A DNA stretch of 64,000 bases from Oopsacas minuta. Its lineage: Eukaryota; Porifera; Hexactinellida; Lyssacinosida; Leucopsacidae. The notes beneath the pieces are model-generated. The model was not told the origin of the DNA, searched no databases, and was given only the letters and a program-made list of their open reading frames with translations. The DNA lies in contig JAKMXF010000111.1 in assembly GCA_024704765.1 (NCBI GenBank), positions 1,437,627 through 1,501,626 on the forward strand, read 5' to 3'. The position numbers and the translations under genes are program-made. Shown piece by piece: positions 13,401 to 23,488 of this stretch (position 1 is the stretch's first letter; each line of letters starts with the position of its first letter).

Positions 13401-14972
13401 ACAAACAAACAAACAAATAAACAACAATTCCGTTTCAATAACATTGTGTATTATGGTGTATAACTGAATCTATATTTTACCATTAATAGAGTGCTCAGCT
13501 TTTGAAGAGAATATATTTCTAGAGAACTTAAGCGGTGAGAACTGGCAGTGAGAAGGGTTGAAGCTCATAGACCAGGAGTCCTCTATCAACATATCTTGCT
13601 CTGTCTGGTCATTACTATCATCTAATGTCTCCTCCATTGTATTGTAGGAGTGTCCTGAAGTCTCTCTTAGGTCTCCTGATGCCAACATATCATCTCTTGT
13701 AGAGTCATCTTCTCCGATATCAGATCTGAAATTATAAAAAGAACGTGATTAGAATGTAATCAAGCATAACTACCATACAGTATACTACTATATAGCATTA
13801 ATACGTAGACTATGGTAATATCTCTATATCGGATACGTAATAGTATAAATAAGATATATACTGCCATTGAAATGATTTCAGGATGCTATCTATTAATAAC
13901 ACAAAACTGACATAAGATCTAACCTAACGAGTGAGTAGTCACTGAGTTTATCTCCAGAAGCGTTGTGAGTTTCCACAGGAGTTTTCTTCTCGTCTCGTGA
14001 GTGTTTGGCACGTTTAGCTTTACTAACAGCTGGCTTATTTTCAGGGGTACTAGAGGGAGTGTGAGGGAGGGGGGGAGGGACTGATCCCTTCTCGGTGGGA
14101 GTGGCAGACTTGGTTGCTTGTTTCTTACTCGGTTCTTTCGGGATTGGAAGTGGATCAGTAGCTGGATGAGTAGGGAGAGGGGGCTTACTGTCTACAGGAG
14201 GTGGAGGGAGTAGTTTAGGGAGGGGAGGAGGTTCTGCCCCTTGTTCAGGGGGCTTAGCAGGAGATCCATAGAGACAAAGAGTTATACTGGTGTAGATGCC
14301 ATGTACAAGCAACTTTGTGGCTGCTGTAAGAGTAGTAGCCTATGGAAAATAATAAATGAATAAGGCAGTCGATTCCGCTTAAATTCATAGTCAAAACTTC
14401 AATAGTACAGGCGTCATAATTCAAAAATACCGTAAGGAAAATTCCACAAGTCATTTATTGTATTATCAAAGGATAGGAATATAACAGGCTCACCCCTCCC
14501 TCCCTTCTGTTACGTAACGTTAGAATGCACCTTATAAAGTGGTAGCTCAGTCAGGCTAAATTTAATCCCATAAAGAATAAGTCAGGAAGAATCACTAACT
14601 TATAACCCTGTGCATATAACAATACAGTACCTTGAGCATGAAGTGCTTAGTATCATACTTAAGAACTCCAAATGTTTCAAACACAGCAGCTTGTAGATTG
14701 TACACATTGTCTACGTATATAGTGAGCTCTGATTCACTGGGCTGAGTCTGTCCCATCTGCTTCCCCATACCTTCAGGAGATCGGTGATTTATAGGAATTA
14801 TCCTGAGCTCTGTGATGTACACGGGGTAGGGGAAGGTAACCATATCCATTTTGAGGTCTTCCTCTGAGATATGATCCTCTGTGTGATTGAATGTGTGACA
14901 GAACAGGAGGTACTCGATATTGAACTGTTCGGGAACAGCTGGTGCTCCAGCCATCTCCTGGCTCTGAGACAT
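1458..14972 (-). CDS. VIRMA: VIRMA (virilizer / KIAA1429), m6A writer scaffold, 12 exons
   Basis: Scaffold of the nuclear WTAP-METTL3/14 complex that directs N6-methyladenosine to mRNA. Coding exons, in transcript order (minus strand): 14972-14631, 14339-13924, 13725-13481, 13322-12917, 9698-9455, 8918-8442, 8144-7791, 7138-6101, 6011-5581, 5379-5011, 2823-2320, 2247-1458. All joins keep phase and give about 1871 aa, against about 1812 in human. Diagnostic matches are the virilizer N-terminus (LLFCHTFNH, then FPYPVYITELRIIP), a Pro-rich acidic linker in exon 2, the helical-repeat blocks (for example KCHFYELL, LLSELLPIPLP) and the C-terminal RKQNTSRPPSLHVDDFVA box. The Arg/Gly-rich tail of vertebrate VIRMA is shorter and Pro/Ser-rich here. 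Introns 4 and 10 each contain a plus-strand gene; intron 10 also carries a transposon ending about 32 bases from the exon 11 acceptor. Exons 2 and 9 have two candidate donors and were fixed by phase. Confidence 0.93.
2855..3269 (+). mobile_element. non-autonomous element, hairpin-head family, copy A
   Basis: About 415 bases, starting TACGAGCC and ending TTTAATAATATAGAT. The head has consecutive short GC-rich inverted repeats (GAGCC-TTT-GGCTC, a TCGCGA-centred one, and GGCGCATTGCGCC) in otherwise AT-rich DNA. The rest closely matches copies at 18381-18912 and 19644-20062 (inverted). It lies in VIRMA intron 10, about 32 bases upstream of the exon 11 acceptor on the transcribed strand. No ORF of its own. 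Confidence 0.8.
3716..4369 (+). CDS. secreted two-immunoglobulin-domain protein, nested in VIRMA intron 10
   Basis: 217 aa, apparently single exon. Residues 1-20 form a signal peptide (hydrophobic FLCISIYLSILIYF, cleavage near YGAP). Two Ig-like domains follow, each with the Cys...Trp...Cys pattern: the first with LQITC, then LRW, then SYRCDA; the second with FIPCTV, then IRW, then the typical GTYTCIA end strand. There is no transmembrane segment or GPI-type tail, so it is probably secreted, with cell-surface recognition or immune-type ligand binding as generic possibilities. It sits wholly inside intron 10 of VIRMA on the opposite strand. A 3' transmembrane exon cannot be excluded, but the stop at 4369 is followed by AT-rich sequence with no obvious coding. 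Confidence 0.75.
   Translation: MNTFLCISIYLSILIYFAYGAPVINPSNPTGRQGCRLQITCRDTSTTQQLRWTDGSISELTTGGNILIEHTTLSGGGYQSILTFLRLMNLGERSYRCDAVSGDTFGVTVNTIAPLQLAELSDIILDRYVEGQGYFIPCTVQSCIWPVEIRWDKDGSNIFTQTLKAEQSGFLSRRTGLLDTILDMESEGTYTCIASVEGSTDIQRDFTMSGIVQAADL
9095..9171. mobile_element. 77-bp MITE with TA target duplication
   Basis: Terminal inverted repeats CAGTATTTCCCTGAATAAGC and its approximate complement (GCTTATTCAG...AATACGG) flank a short core, and TA dinucleotides border both ends. This is the pattern of a tiny Tc1/mariner-type non-autonomous element. It lies in VIRMA intron 5. Confidence 0.6.
10954..12027 (+). CDS. Golgi type II carbohydrate sulfotransferase, nested in VIRMA intron 4
   Basis: 357 aa from the ATG at 10954. 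A short cytoplasmic N-terminus is followed by a signal anchor (residues 9-28, ILFVLLVLLVLLCIYLELI) and a luminal domain. The 5'-phosphosulfate loop is at about residues 90-105 (GARKGGTTSLYQYIS) and the 3'-phosphate-binding motif at about 179-195 (LLREPVGRMLSTY), so it should transfer sulfate from PAPS to a sugar. The motifs fit the heparan/chondroitin sulfotransferase group; the acceptor cannot be named. It is intronless and antisense within VIRMA intron 4. A TTTCAG triplet just after the ATG could be a splice acceptor, so an upstream exon replacing the first few residues is possible. Confidence 0.85.
   Translation: MYYHFRNRTIILFVLLVLLVLLCIYLELIYYSGNYTSKIIPLYGNCPADIPPYPNYRYFYKNADNREKECNHIQLQRSSTTERECPDLFIIGARKGGTTSLYQYISQHRGFMGQGLDKNASAGEIHYFSFTFLERSWKDYIDKFSAQRGKKTGESSVSYLTSCMAPYRLRALCGTKPIIVVLLREPVGRMLSTYVMRYHIQANKKESLAEYVNEGVKRDISRWKYLLEEEKILASQLLNQSSFCLFKPARSQIYEGLYSLHLNRWFKYFPRENFLIWRSDEFKDNTSYFLSELIAKLGLQEMNEDELNKITSVYYNSIEYNSTGLARREDMEYLKELYTPFNQQLTDMMAGGYSWQN
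12165..12296 (-). pseudogene. partial duplicate of VIRMA exon 1 and its donor, inside VIRMA intron 4
   Basis: This stretch matches 14543-14693, which covers the 3' part of VIRMA exon 1, its donor and the start of intron 1, in the same orientation. Differences are scattered substitutions and a deletion of about 13 bases in the exon part. The donor core (CTCAAG-GTACTG read on the minus strand) is retained. It has no matching acceptor that would make a coding exon, so I call it a non-functional exon fragment. Confidence 0.7.
12315..12375. repeat. imperfect inverted repeat
   Basis: Left arm GCACAATTTGGTAC...GACGATTC pairs with right arm GAATCGT...GTACCGAATTGTCGTG around an eight-base centre. It sits next to the VIRMA exon-1 duplicate and may mark the edge of a small element. 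No terminal duplication was found. Confidence 0.5.
12825..12890. repeat. 66-base hairpin, 28-bp stem with one mismatch, VIRMA intron 4
   Basis: Arms 12825-12852 and 12863-12890 are reverse complements except for one position, with a 10-base loop (TTAAGCATAC). The hairpin lies about 27 bases inside intron 4 from the exon 4 donor, so it would be transcribed in VIRMA pre-mRNA. Size is compatible with a small palindromic element or a microRNA-like precursor; nothing here decides between them. Confidence 0.75.
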
Positions 14973-16443
14973 CAGTAGCTATAAATCCTGTCTTTCTAGA
15001 GCTTATTGGTTGGTGTAACAATGTCCAATTCTTGTGGGCTTCAGATTAAACTAGTCATACAACAGTACTATGACAGTAGAACCTCGTTAGTACGAACACC
15101 GTTAACGGTATTCTAGATAGCGGACGGTTTTTCTATATAAAATGCCATTCGAGTTACCGGTTGTTGACTGTATTTAGTGTTCCAATAAAAGTTCAGGGCG
15201 TAGAAAACCTTCTCTCAATTAGACTTGAGAGTGACAATTAATTAAAACAGATGTACACTCAAGCATATGCGTGCGGGCAGTATTTGGGCGGGGGCTGCAA
15301 ATGTATTTGCACGAAATTTTGCCCATTTGATTTAACCGAATATATTTTCTCCTCCTAGCAGTTGACTAGATATAGCGGCGGTTAATCAAACGGTTAACAG
15401 AATCCATCCCCGCACTATGTAATAGTAAATTACCTTTGGGCATGGGTGGATCTAGGCCCTAGCATTTAGGGGTAGGGGGCACAACTTGGCAGTGGAGGTG
15501 TAGGTCCTAAACACATATCACAATTGTTTGTACAATTGCGAAATTTGGGGAGGGCAAGGTACAAGTTTGGGGGCTTTGCCCCCCTTGAGCTGCACACACT
15601 AACAAAGAGACAGACAAAATCGAGGATTCAATGAGCGCTGCACAAGTAATCCTTTTCTAATAATTTAATTATTACTGAGATAAGAGAAATATGCACTAAA
15701 GAGACTAGAATAATTATAATTCAGTTTTATTACAGAACCACTATAATCTGTATTATATTAGCAGTGCATTGATAGTGCGTGCGTGGTTAGATAAAGCAAG
15801 ACTGTGTTATTATTGGAGAACAGGTTGATGTTGTATTCTGCAAAGGACCTTATCGGACATGTACTAACAACACTGAACGGTACATACCTTACACCCTTCT
15901 AGACTGATGACTAGCTACTGGACACTTCATGACCCACTGATTGCTATTCGAAGTATATATTACTAAAAGACTTGACTTGGTAATTTGGTATACTGACCGA
16001 TCTGCTAACAGACGTACATATTTGGACCAACTCTCATACTTTTATACGGCCAGTTAATTATACATTTATTGTTTTACGTATAGTGTTACAACACAACATG
16101 TACATAGCTGTAGCAAGCAGATTTCAATTGGTCAGGTTGACTTTTATGCAATATATAGAAGCCACCAAATTTTGCCCGTTTGACTAATACTTTTCTATTA
16201 GCAGTGCAAATACTGGTACGATTGAAAACTAACCAACAATACCGTCTCCTAAGTCCATGCGTAGCTGTACCGCATAAGTAATGTAAATTCTAAATACTAT
16301 GAATTCTGATAGTTATAACGGGTCAGAGAGCTTACAACAACGGGGTGAGTACTTTAGTTAATTTCTTGCGCGGTTAAACTAAGGATACATATGTTACAAT
16401 TACTGTAAATCAAAACGTAATGTTTGGAGAAGCGGAAACAACA

Positions 16444-16632
16444 CAGTGGAGTCTCCCAAAACGGACACTCCGAGAAGAGAATCAGACAACCCCCTACAAC
16501 AGACAAACCTCGTGGCATGGATTGAATTTGCCAAGCATGTAATTACTACTTAAGCAGTTTCCGGGAGCGGACAATTCTCTACAACGGACAGAACCATGTC
16601 TTCAATGTGTCTGTTATTCGGAGACTCCACTG
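16444..16632. mobile_element. pogo/Tc1-type MITE, 189 bp
   Basis: Starts CAGTGGAGTCTCC and ends with the complement GGAGACTCCACTG. Inner repeats of the word CGGACA occur on both sides. A TA follows the right end; the left flank reads CA, so the target duplication is imperfect or mutated. Confidence 0.65.
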
Positions 16633-17731
16633 TATACTGTTCATTGACATTTGCCAACCTGGCGTCGCGTTTCGCTAAAATCCGTAGAAGAGCTGTGATG
16701 TCCATGGTAAATATCGGTGAGTGTTGGTGCTAATCGATCATGGATCAGTAGAGCAATGTAACTTTACAATGATTCAAATATTATTTAACAATGGATGAGT
16801 TAGTGTTCATTGCGTGTGTATACATTTTTGATTGATACAATTATCACTACTGTACCTATCTCAGTTATCTGTAATAGACATTGGAAAGCTTATCAAACAA
16901 GCATTGCTAGAGAGAAATAATTTCACGTTGAGTCCTTTAGGAATTTGACTAATATGAGTAGTCAGGTAGGACATATGCATTTAGGTTGTATAGACCCTGC
17001 CCCCTATCTATCCTAAGCTAGCAATAAATCCCAAGTAGAAGTAGATGATAAAAATTTTCTTGTAAATCCTGAGTGATTATTGCATACATAACTGTCCACT
17101 TTTGTCTATTATATCCCTAGAAATATAGTCAGATTGTACATCAATGTTTTCACTATGGTCGCTAATTCGCCCTATTATTAGGTTCTACACCTAAATTCAG
17201 GGCCTCTGACCGGCGGTGCTATATTAAATTCTAAGCTAATTAATTTAGTCCATCAACACTTGAAAGCTTAGTTGTACTGAAAGAAGCTTTGATTAATGGA
17301 TTATGACTCTAAATTGTGTATTGACACCTATGTAATATCTATCATTCATTGTTTCGCTATAATAATTAGGGTTTGAATTGTTTATATTATTTAGCACTGT
17401 TTAATAATTATTGTTAGTAGACATTGACCGGTCAGACCGGTCGGGTCGGGTCGGGTCATGAAAAAGCTGACCGGCTCCATCTCTGCCTCTGACTGGATCG
17501 GAGAGGCCCGGTCCATTTTGTTATTTTCCAGAAAATGAGTACATGTTAACCAATATTATGATGATTATTCGATGAAATCTAGATTTTGTAGGCCCCTTGG
17601 AGCACGAGGCCTAGGCCAAAAGGCCTGCCTAAATCTCACGTCCTGCCTTGAGAACCTATTAATAATACGTATAGTGCTCCTCAGTTCGCTAAAACTAGTT
17701 TAGAGTATACACCGTTGCAACTTGCAAACCA

Positions 17732-17810
17732 GTAAATACAGATATACATCATCATCATCAGTAAATAATACTATTAAAATTATTTACTGATGATGATTTA
17801 TATCTGTTAC
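17732..17810. repeat. inverted repeat with ATC/GAT microsatellite in the arms
   Basis: Left arm 17732-17768 (GTAAATACAGATATA, CATCATCAT, CAGTAAATAAT) pairs with right arm 17780-17810 (ATTATTTACTGATGATGAT...TATCTGTTAC). The left arm has an additional ATC unit. It could form a cruciform or a transcript hairpin. Confidence 0.65.
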
Positions 17811-18380
17811 ATCCGGACTGAAAACGACCTTAACGAAAAATTATGCCTAGATCAACGTAACGAGGAAGTGCATGTATTTTTCAGACGGCGGTGTGTGTTT
17901 CTACCTGTCTCAAGTTCTCATTGAAATGGAATAATACTTACTATATATATATATATACATCTACTCAGGCTCGTGCTTGTGTAGTCAAACTTTACTCAGC
18001 TTCTAATAGCCATTTACATAAGTAAATAACTCTTTAATAAATTAATCCAAGTGTTAATGTAGAGTATAGACATTTTGTGATGTATTTGTCTATTTATGTT
18101 AAAATGTCCTGACACATAATATACAGCCGTGAACTATCCAGCATAACATCCCTAATTTAACAATGCACTGGTTGGACAGAGAATACGTATATACTCCAGA
18201 GTCCAGACCTGTAGCCTGAATATGAGAGTAGGGGGCTACGAGAAATTCAGGGGGGTTTAAAGTAAATTTATGGGTAGGTCAATCCGATTCAATTATCTAA
18301 GCTTGGGCAGATATATAATTTTCTAGTAAAGTTAGAGGGGCATACATCTATAAAACATAAATGTTTTCTAATTTTCTAAA

Positions 18381-18912
18381 TACGAGCCTTTGGCTCGTCG
18401 CATCACGATGAACTCGGCGCATTTCGCCTCGAGGTATTCAACGGACTAATAACAATTGAGATTTAATAATATTGATGTTGTTTACAATACTCAGACTCAG
18501 CATACTCGCATAGTCGTTTAAAGTATGTTTCTACAACAATTTTGCAATTTATTTACTTTATGTACCTAAAAGTAAACAAATATTCACAATGTGTTGTTTA
18601 CAATACCATATTCAGACTCAACATACTCGGTTACCCCAGTATAGTCGTTGAAAGTATGATTCTACCTCAATTTTGAATTTGTTTACTTTATATACATAAA
18701 AACAACAATAAATTTACATATGATTAATCCAAAAGTGTGAAAATCGGATTCAGCATGTTCGATATATTTAGTGAAGTTTTATTGAATTCTATTTACTTCC
18801 TTGATAAACACGATAAATTCATAGTTATGCGATAATTTAAAATTGCATACCGTAAATCCTTTCCTTGACAACAAACAAAACAGACAACAATTGTGATTTA
18901 ATAATATAGATT
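18381..18912 (+). mobile_element. hairpin-head family, copy B (long form)
   Basis: Begins TACGAGCC and ends AATAATATAGAT as in copy A, but at about 532 bases is longer. An internal segment with TGTTTACAATA...CATACTCG...AGTCGTT...AAGTATG is present twice in tandem, which accounts for the extra length. No coding capacity. Confidence 0.8.
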
Positions 18913-19643
18913 GGTGATAAATGAAATATTTATTCTTCAAAATACGCTTGATGTTATTATTAGTGGTGGCACTGCATGCTACACTAGCCTATAGATATGT
19001 TACATGTACGAACTGAGAGAGCGAAAAAATCTCAACTGAGGGTGGCATCAGGATTTCCGTCGATTTTACATTACACATGAGAATTCCCATACATATAGAA
19101 TACCTATTTTAGGAACTGGACCAGTGTAATGGTGGAACCCTAACACGCAAAATATAAGAAATCAGCAATAATGTATATTTAAATCTTGTCAACAGGAGTA
19201 AGGTTAAACGAATTGACACCAATCGGCCAATTTCAATAGCTTATAGCAAGATTAACTTCCAATATAATACATATCTGTAACAAATACTAATACTTGACAT
19301 ATCAAAAATGTTAAGTAAATTCTCAGGAGTGGTAAAAATTATATGGTCCCCCCTTGGCCACAGCCTGATATACTCTATAGACAGACAGACAGACTCCCAA
19401 AGTCGTAATTCCAAATAGAAATTGGAGACAGGGCATGCATAGAAAAACCTAGATATATTTGAAGTTTATTTGACAGATTGTTGTACCCAAGTATTTTGTG
19501 CGCAGAATAATTGTGCGAACTTCAAAGCGGGGAAAATATAGCGTTATTAGTGATTAGTTGCTAATGCTGATGTTTTAAATCCAATGTTTATTGTGTTACG
19601 ATGTAAATGTATTGACTGTATTCTGCAAAGTTTGCTCGTATGT

Positions 19644-20062
19644 ATCTATATTATTAAATCACAATTGTTGTCTGTCTGTTTGTTTGTCCGTTGTCAAGGA
19701 AAGGATTTACGGTATGCAATTTGGAAATTGTCACATAACTATGAATTTATCGTGTTTATCAAGGAAGTAAATAGAATTCAATAAAACTTCACTAAATATA
19801 TCGAACATACTGAATCCGATTTTAACACTTTTGGATTAATCACATGTAAATTTATTGTTGTTTTTATGAATATAAAGTAAACAAATTTAAAAATTGAGGT
19901 AGAATCATACTTTCAACGACTATACTGGTATACTCAAGTGTGCTGAGTCTGAATATTGTAAACAACAGCAATATTATTAAATCTCAATTGTTGTTTGTCT
20001 GTTGAATGCCTTGAGGCGCAATGCGCCGAGTTCATCGCGAAGCGACGAGCCAAAGGCTCGTA
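19644..20062 (-). mobile_element. hairpin-head family, copy C (inverted relative to copy B)
   Basis: About 419 bases, reading ATCTATATTATTAAAT at its left end and GAGCCAAAGGCTCGTA at its right, the reverse complement of copies A and B. It faces copy B about 730 bases away, so the pair forms a large inverted repeat that could fold or recombine. Confidence 0.8.
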
Positions 20063-20438
20063 TTTCTTTACAAAATGTTGATCACATCATTTAACATCTT
20101 GTAAGTGTGAAATTCATTATGATTAAGTCAAAATGATTAGTCAGACATAATCAAAGACTTCGAGGACTAATTTCAATTTTCTGTTATGGAAAATTCCTTT
20201 TATTTGATGTTCAAGAAGTGATTAATCATATTTCAGTAATTTCACACCTACTTTTCATAACTTAGAAATAAGCCAAAATTCAATTCTAACTGTTGGTCAT
20301 GTTGATCTTGTAGACAATAATACCGAACTGCAGACCAACCTACTTTAATCATTCTATCAATTCTATCGAAGGTTTGTATTAGCATGTCCCTAAAAATGAA
20401 GCAAAAATTACTGTTAGAGTAAAAGTGAACATGTTTAG

Positions 20439-20599
20439 CAGAACCTCCTTAGTAGGAACATGGTCAAGGACTAAGCCTTGTAAGTAAGCACAGTTGTATA
20501 ATCTCCTAACTATTAAATGTATTAATATACTCCTGTGAATATATACTCACTAATATGTACTATTTTGAAGGTCTGGTGCACTTGTTAACGAGGTTCTAC
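20439..20599. mobile_element. pogo-like MITE upstream of RBM45
   Basis: Left end CAGAACCTCCTTAGTA and right end AACGAGGTTCTAC are imperfect inverted repeats of the GAACCTC type seen at 45580 and 59347. It ends only about 50 bases before the RBM45 start codon, so it may lie in the 5' UTR or promoter. Confidence 0.5.
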
Positions 20600-20649
20600 G
20601 TACATATATATTCCTATTGTTTTAAAATTGCACCCTTTGGTTAGCATTG

Positions 20650-21948
20650 ATGCAATCCATGGCTTCTGCAATTGAAGGTGAACAATATGCCACACCTACC
20701 AATCCTCCTTTTTCACGACTATTCATTGTTTTCGGGAAGGGTAACCACCCAACAGAAGCGCAGCTCGATGAATCTTTTCGTCAATATGGTTCTATACAGA
20801 GTATAAAGGTTGTGAAGGACCAAATAACTAACGAAAGCAAAGGCATTTGCTATGTACAATATATGAAAACATCTTCAGCTGCCAGAGCAGTTGAAGAAAT
20901 GAATGGAGCAGTGTTGGGCTCTAAACCTATCAAAGTAATGCTGGCATCTGATAAAAATGCCGTGGATGATCCTGAATCTCTGAATGAGAAAACTAGATCT
21001 CGTCTCTTCTTGGTGATCTCCAAAGGAACGACAGAAGAAGAGCTCAAAAATAATTTCGAACAATTCGGAAATCTTCAATATGTCAAAATAATAACAAATG
21101 ATGCTGGACAATCCAAAGGCTGCGCTTTTGTCAAATTTGCTAATCCTTACAATGCTGCACTTGCTCTTGAAAGTTGTCCTTCAGATTACAAGATTGAGTA
21201 TGCAGCTCCTAAACGCAAGTCATTTGGTGAAGATTCTAACTTTCCCAACTCGATTAGCCCACAAACTCCCACATACCAGAGCTATAACGTTCCTAGTACA
21301 GTACCCTTACACCGTCGTAAAATTCTTGTTAGATTTTATACAGCTAATGTACAGAGTCACCTTATTAAGCTATTTTCTATTCCTCCCCAATTTGAATACA
21401 GCGAGATACTTTCTGTGCCTGTCCCGGGTGTTGAAGGAATGGCTACAGCTGTGTACTCTACTGCTGAAGCAGCTGACTACGCCCGAGCTAAGCTTAACGG
21501 GTTTGAATATCCTCCAGGCAGTCCCCTTATAGCATCAGTTTCCAACCCGAATCAACTGAGTTACCCGACAGACTCATCTACATACTATCAACAGTACGGT
21601 GCTGCTGTCCCAACACCTTCACCTTATGCTGAGGCTCTGGCTACTTCTGATTTTAACAGTAACACTATTTGCAGAGTATTCTTCCAGTGTGACCCTTATC
21701 CTCCCAATGAAAAACAGCTGAGAGAGACTTTCCAGTATTATGGTACAATTACTGATGCTTATATAGTGCGAGGCAAGAAATTTGGATTTGTAACTTTCAC
21801 CAATCCAACTTCAGCACAGCAAGCAGTTCAACTGATGAATAACAGGGTTGTCAATGACATTCAATTTAGCGTTAGAATCGCACGTCCCCGCACTGAGAGT
21901 GGCACTGATAACGATGGCGGAGAAAAACGCAAACGTTTCGATATTTGA
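20650..21948 (+). CDS. RBM45: RBM45-like RNA-binding protein, single exon
   Basis: 432 aa from ATG 20650. Four RNA-recognition motifs can be seen: about residues 23-100 (RLFIVFGKG as RNP2, KGICYVQY as RNP1), 117-190 (RLFLVISKG, KGCAFVKF), a degenerate third at about 220-300 (KILVRFYT), and a fourth at about 335-410 (CRVFFQCDPYPP, KFGFVTFT). The domain order, the YPPGSPL segment after the third motif and a basic KRKR tail fit vertebrate RBM45 (about 475 aa), a nuclear RNA-binding protein that self-associates. Vertebrate RBM45 has many introns, while this copy has none in its coding region. Other multi-RRM families fit less well. Confidence 0.85.
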   Translation: MQSMASAIEGEQYATPTNPPFSRLFIVFGKGNHPTEAQLDESFRQYGSIQSIKVVKDQITNESKGICYVQYMKTSSAARAVEEMNGAVLGSKPIKVMLASDKNAVDDPESLNEKTRSRLFLVISKGTTEEELKNNFEQFGNLQYVKIITNDAGQSKGCAFVKFANPYNAALALESCPSDYKIEYAAPKRKSFGEDSNFPNSISPQTPTYQSYNVPSTVPLHRRKILVRFYTANVQSHLIKLFSIPPQFEYSEILSVPVPGVEGMATAVYSTAEAADYARAKLNGFEYPPGSPLIASVSNPNQLSYPTDSSTYYQQYGAAVPTPSPYAEALATSDFNSNTICRVFFQCDPYPPNEKQLRETFQYYGTITDAYIVRGKKFGFVTFTNPTSAQQAVQLMNNRVVNDIQFSVRIARPRTESGTDNDGGEKRKRFDI

Positions 21949-22804
21949 TCAATGCTTGATAAATTCAATAATTTAGTAGAAATACGTATATTTAGAGCTA
22001 ACATACCTAATTAGATTTTCTAGATTATCATTGAATCTTCATTTATATTTCGTAAATACTTTGAGATAAGTAATATTGAGTTCTTTACTTAGGATATTAT
22101 AGCTATATACATGATTCGAAAGGCCTGAGGATTCTCTTTCAATATAATTTGGACGTATTTTTGCGTTTTCAGGACCGACGAAAGAAGACCATGTCTTAAA
22201 TTTCTACATTTGTTTATTGTTTGATTTAGAGTGAATGCAGAAATATACCCCGAGTTAAAATTAACCAAATGAACAGGATATTGCGAAAGTTTCTATTTAC
22301 AATTTTACTAGGAAATGAATTAATAGTTATTATTTTGGATCATGGCCTACTAAAATACGGCTATACATGCTGCTGAACATAGTAAAAATAAAGAGTCCAG
22401 TTACGTAAATAATTCTCATAATAATAATAATAATAATAATAATTAGTTAATATAAGTGAAAAAGTAGTGAATCAGTGACTAAATTTAAGCTAAATGGAAA
22501 GATTTTTCATAAGATCGCTACCCTACTGTGTGTGTTATGAGTCTATTCCTAGGATCTTTAGGATACAGTAGAGTTTGCCTATTAACAATTCGTTTTTTTC
22601 ACAACATTCCCCTACAAATACGCTAACTTGCTTAAAGAGGAACAATGTAAACACAAAATGAACTCTCAAGTGTCGGACAACTTGCTATTAGGCGAACACC
22701 ACTTTCCAGACCTACAACTTAATTACAATAGTTAAATACAGCAGTAATTCCAAGTAAACAAACCTACCTACATTAATTCTCAAACTAAACTAATCACACT
22801 AGTA
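21949..22804. other. 3' region of RBM45 and the convergent ependymin-like gene
   Basis: AT-rich, no gene. It has an (AAT)n microsatellite of about eight units at 22419-22443 and should hold the 3' UTRs of both convergent neighbours. Confidence 0.6.
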
Positions 22805-23488
22805 TTATGTAAACATTAAATTTTCAGAAAATTCTATCTTACATTGGTCTGGGTTTGGGGGTAGGAATTTGTTAGGGTTTTGTATTCCTTTATGGAAAGT
22901 TTCGAAAAGTAACATAAGTGTTGAGTTATCCTGTTGTGGTCCCATAGCGATAGGAGTCCCGTTTCTGGTTATATAGGCGTAAAAGGTTGGATCATCTTTA
23001 TACATATGAGACAACAGTCTGCTATCCTGGAAAGTCCACAAGTCACACGATGTAGTGTTTGAATATGGACACTTTTCGTAAGTTTTTACGAATACAGAAT
23101 TCTGTGCAAAATTGAATCCTACCACAAAGGCAAAACTGAGAAAACTTGGGAGTATGACAAGAGCAGCAACGTTAACATCTTCAGCTGGGATCTTCTTACA
23201 AGAACCTTTCGTTACAAAATACAAGTAATCTGTCTTCAAATTGTAGTATATCTGGTAGAGTGGAATTTTTAAGAGAGAATCTGAGTCACTAATGGTTAAT
23301 GGGTAGTCATCAGGGTCTGTAGAGTTATAATGTACAAATACTTCCAAATCTAAGCCTTTCAGGATTGGACTGAAGAATACTGCAGGGCCTAGAGTAGCAT
23401 TGAAATCTTCTGGGATTTGAGGGCGAGGAGGTTGTGCCTGTACTCCAATTAAGAAACAACACAGGCAGATAATGTACAGAGAAAGCAT
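22805..23488 (-). CDS. ependymin-related secreted protein (probable)
   Basis: 227 aa, single exon, start ATG at 23486-23488. A signal peptide (LSLYIICLCCFLIGVQA) precedes a mature chain with few cysteines and several N-glycosylation sites. Ependymin-family signs are the YNLKT...CKKIP segment in the middle (family: bound-lipid barrel strand followed by a Cys) and the C-terminal pattern phe...GIQNPNKFLPPNPDQC, which resembles the family's ending with Asp/Asn-Pro, Phe and Pro-Pro before a Cys. Ependymin-like proteins are secreted, bind lipids or calcium and are often expanded in invertebrates. The match is by eye over two blocks only. The protein might instead be a lineage-specific secreted family. 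Confidence 0.5.
   Translation of the reverse strand: MLSLYIICLCCFLIGVQAQPPRPQIPEDFNATLGPAVFFSPILKGLDLEVFVHYNSTDPDDYPLTISDSDSLLKIPLYQIYYNLKTDYLYFVTKGSCKKIPAEDVNVAALVILPSFLSFAFVVGFNFAQNSVFVKTYEKCPYSNTTSCDLWTFQDSRLLSHMYKDDPTFYAYITRNGTPIAMGPQQDNSTLMLLFETFHKGIQNPNKFLPPNPDQCKIEFSENLMFT

Larger units (their letters stand above)
14973..20649. other. gene-poor repeat-rich interval between VIRMA and RBM45
   Basis: No supportable gene. It contains one end of a pogo-like element at about 15070 (CAGTAGAACCTCG), the VIRMA promoter side, an element at 16444-16632, repeated GGTCGGGTCGGG words near 17440, an inverted repeat at 17732-17810, a (TA)n run at about 17940, two hairpin-head element copies in opposite orientation (18381-18912 and 19644-20062) and a pogo-like MITE at 20439-20599 close to the RBM45 start. 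A possible untranslated first exon of RBM45 could hide here but was not identified. Confidence 0.6.

Noticed and set aside
16640..16720. Possible first exon (short frame followed by GTAAAT and GGTGAGTG)
   Set aside because: No downstream exon in a compatible frame could be found within reach.
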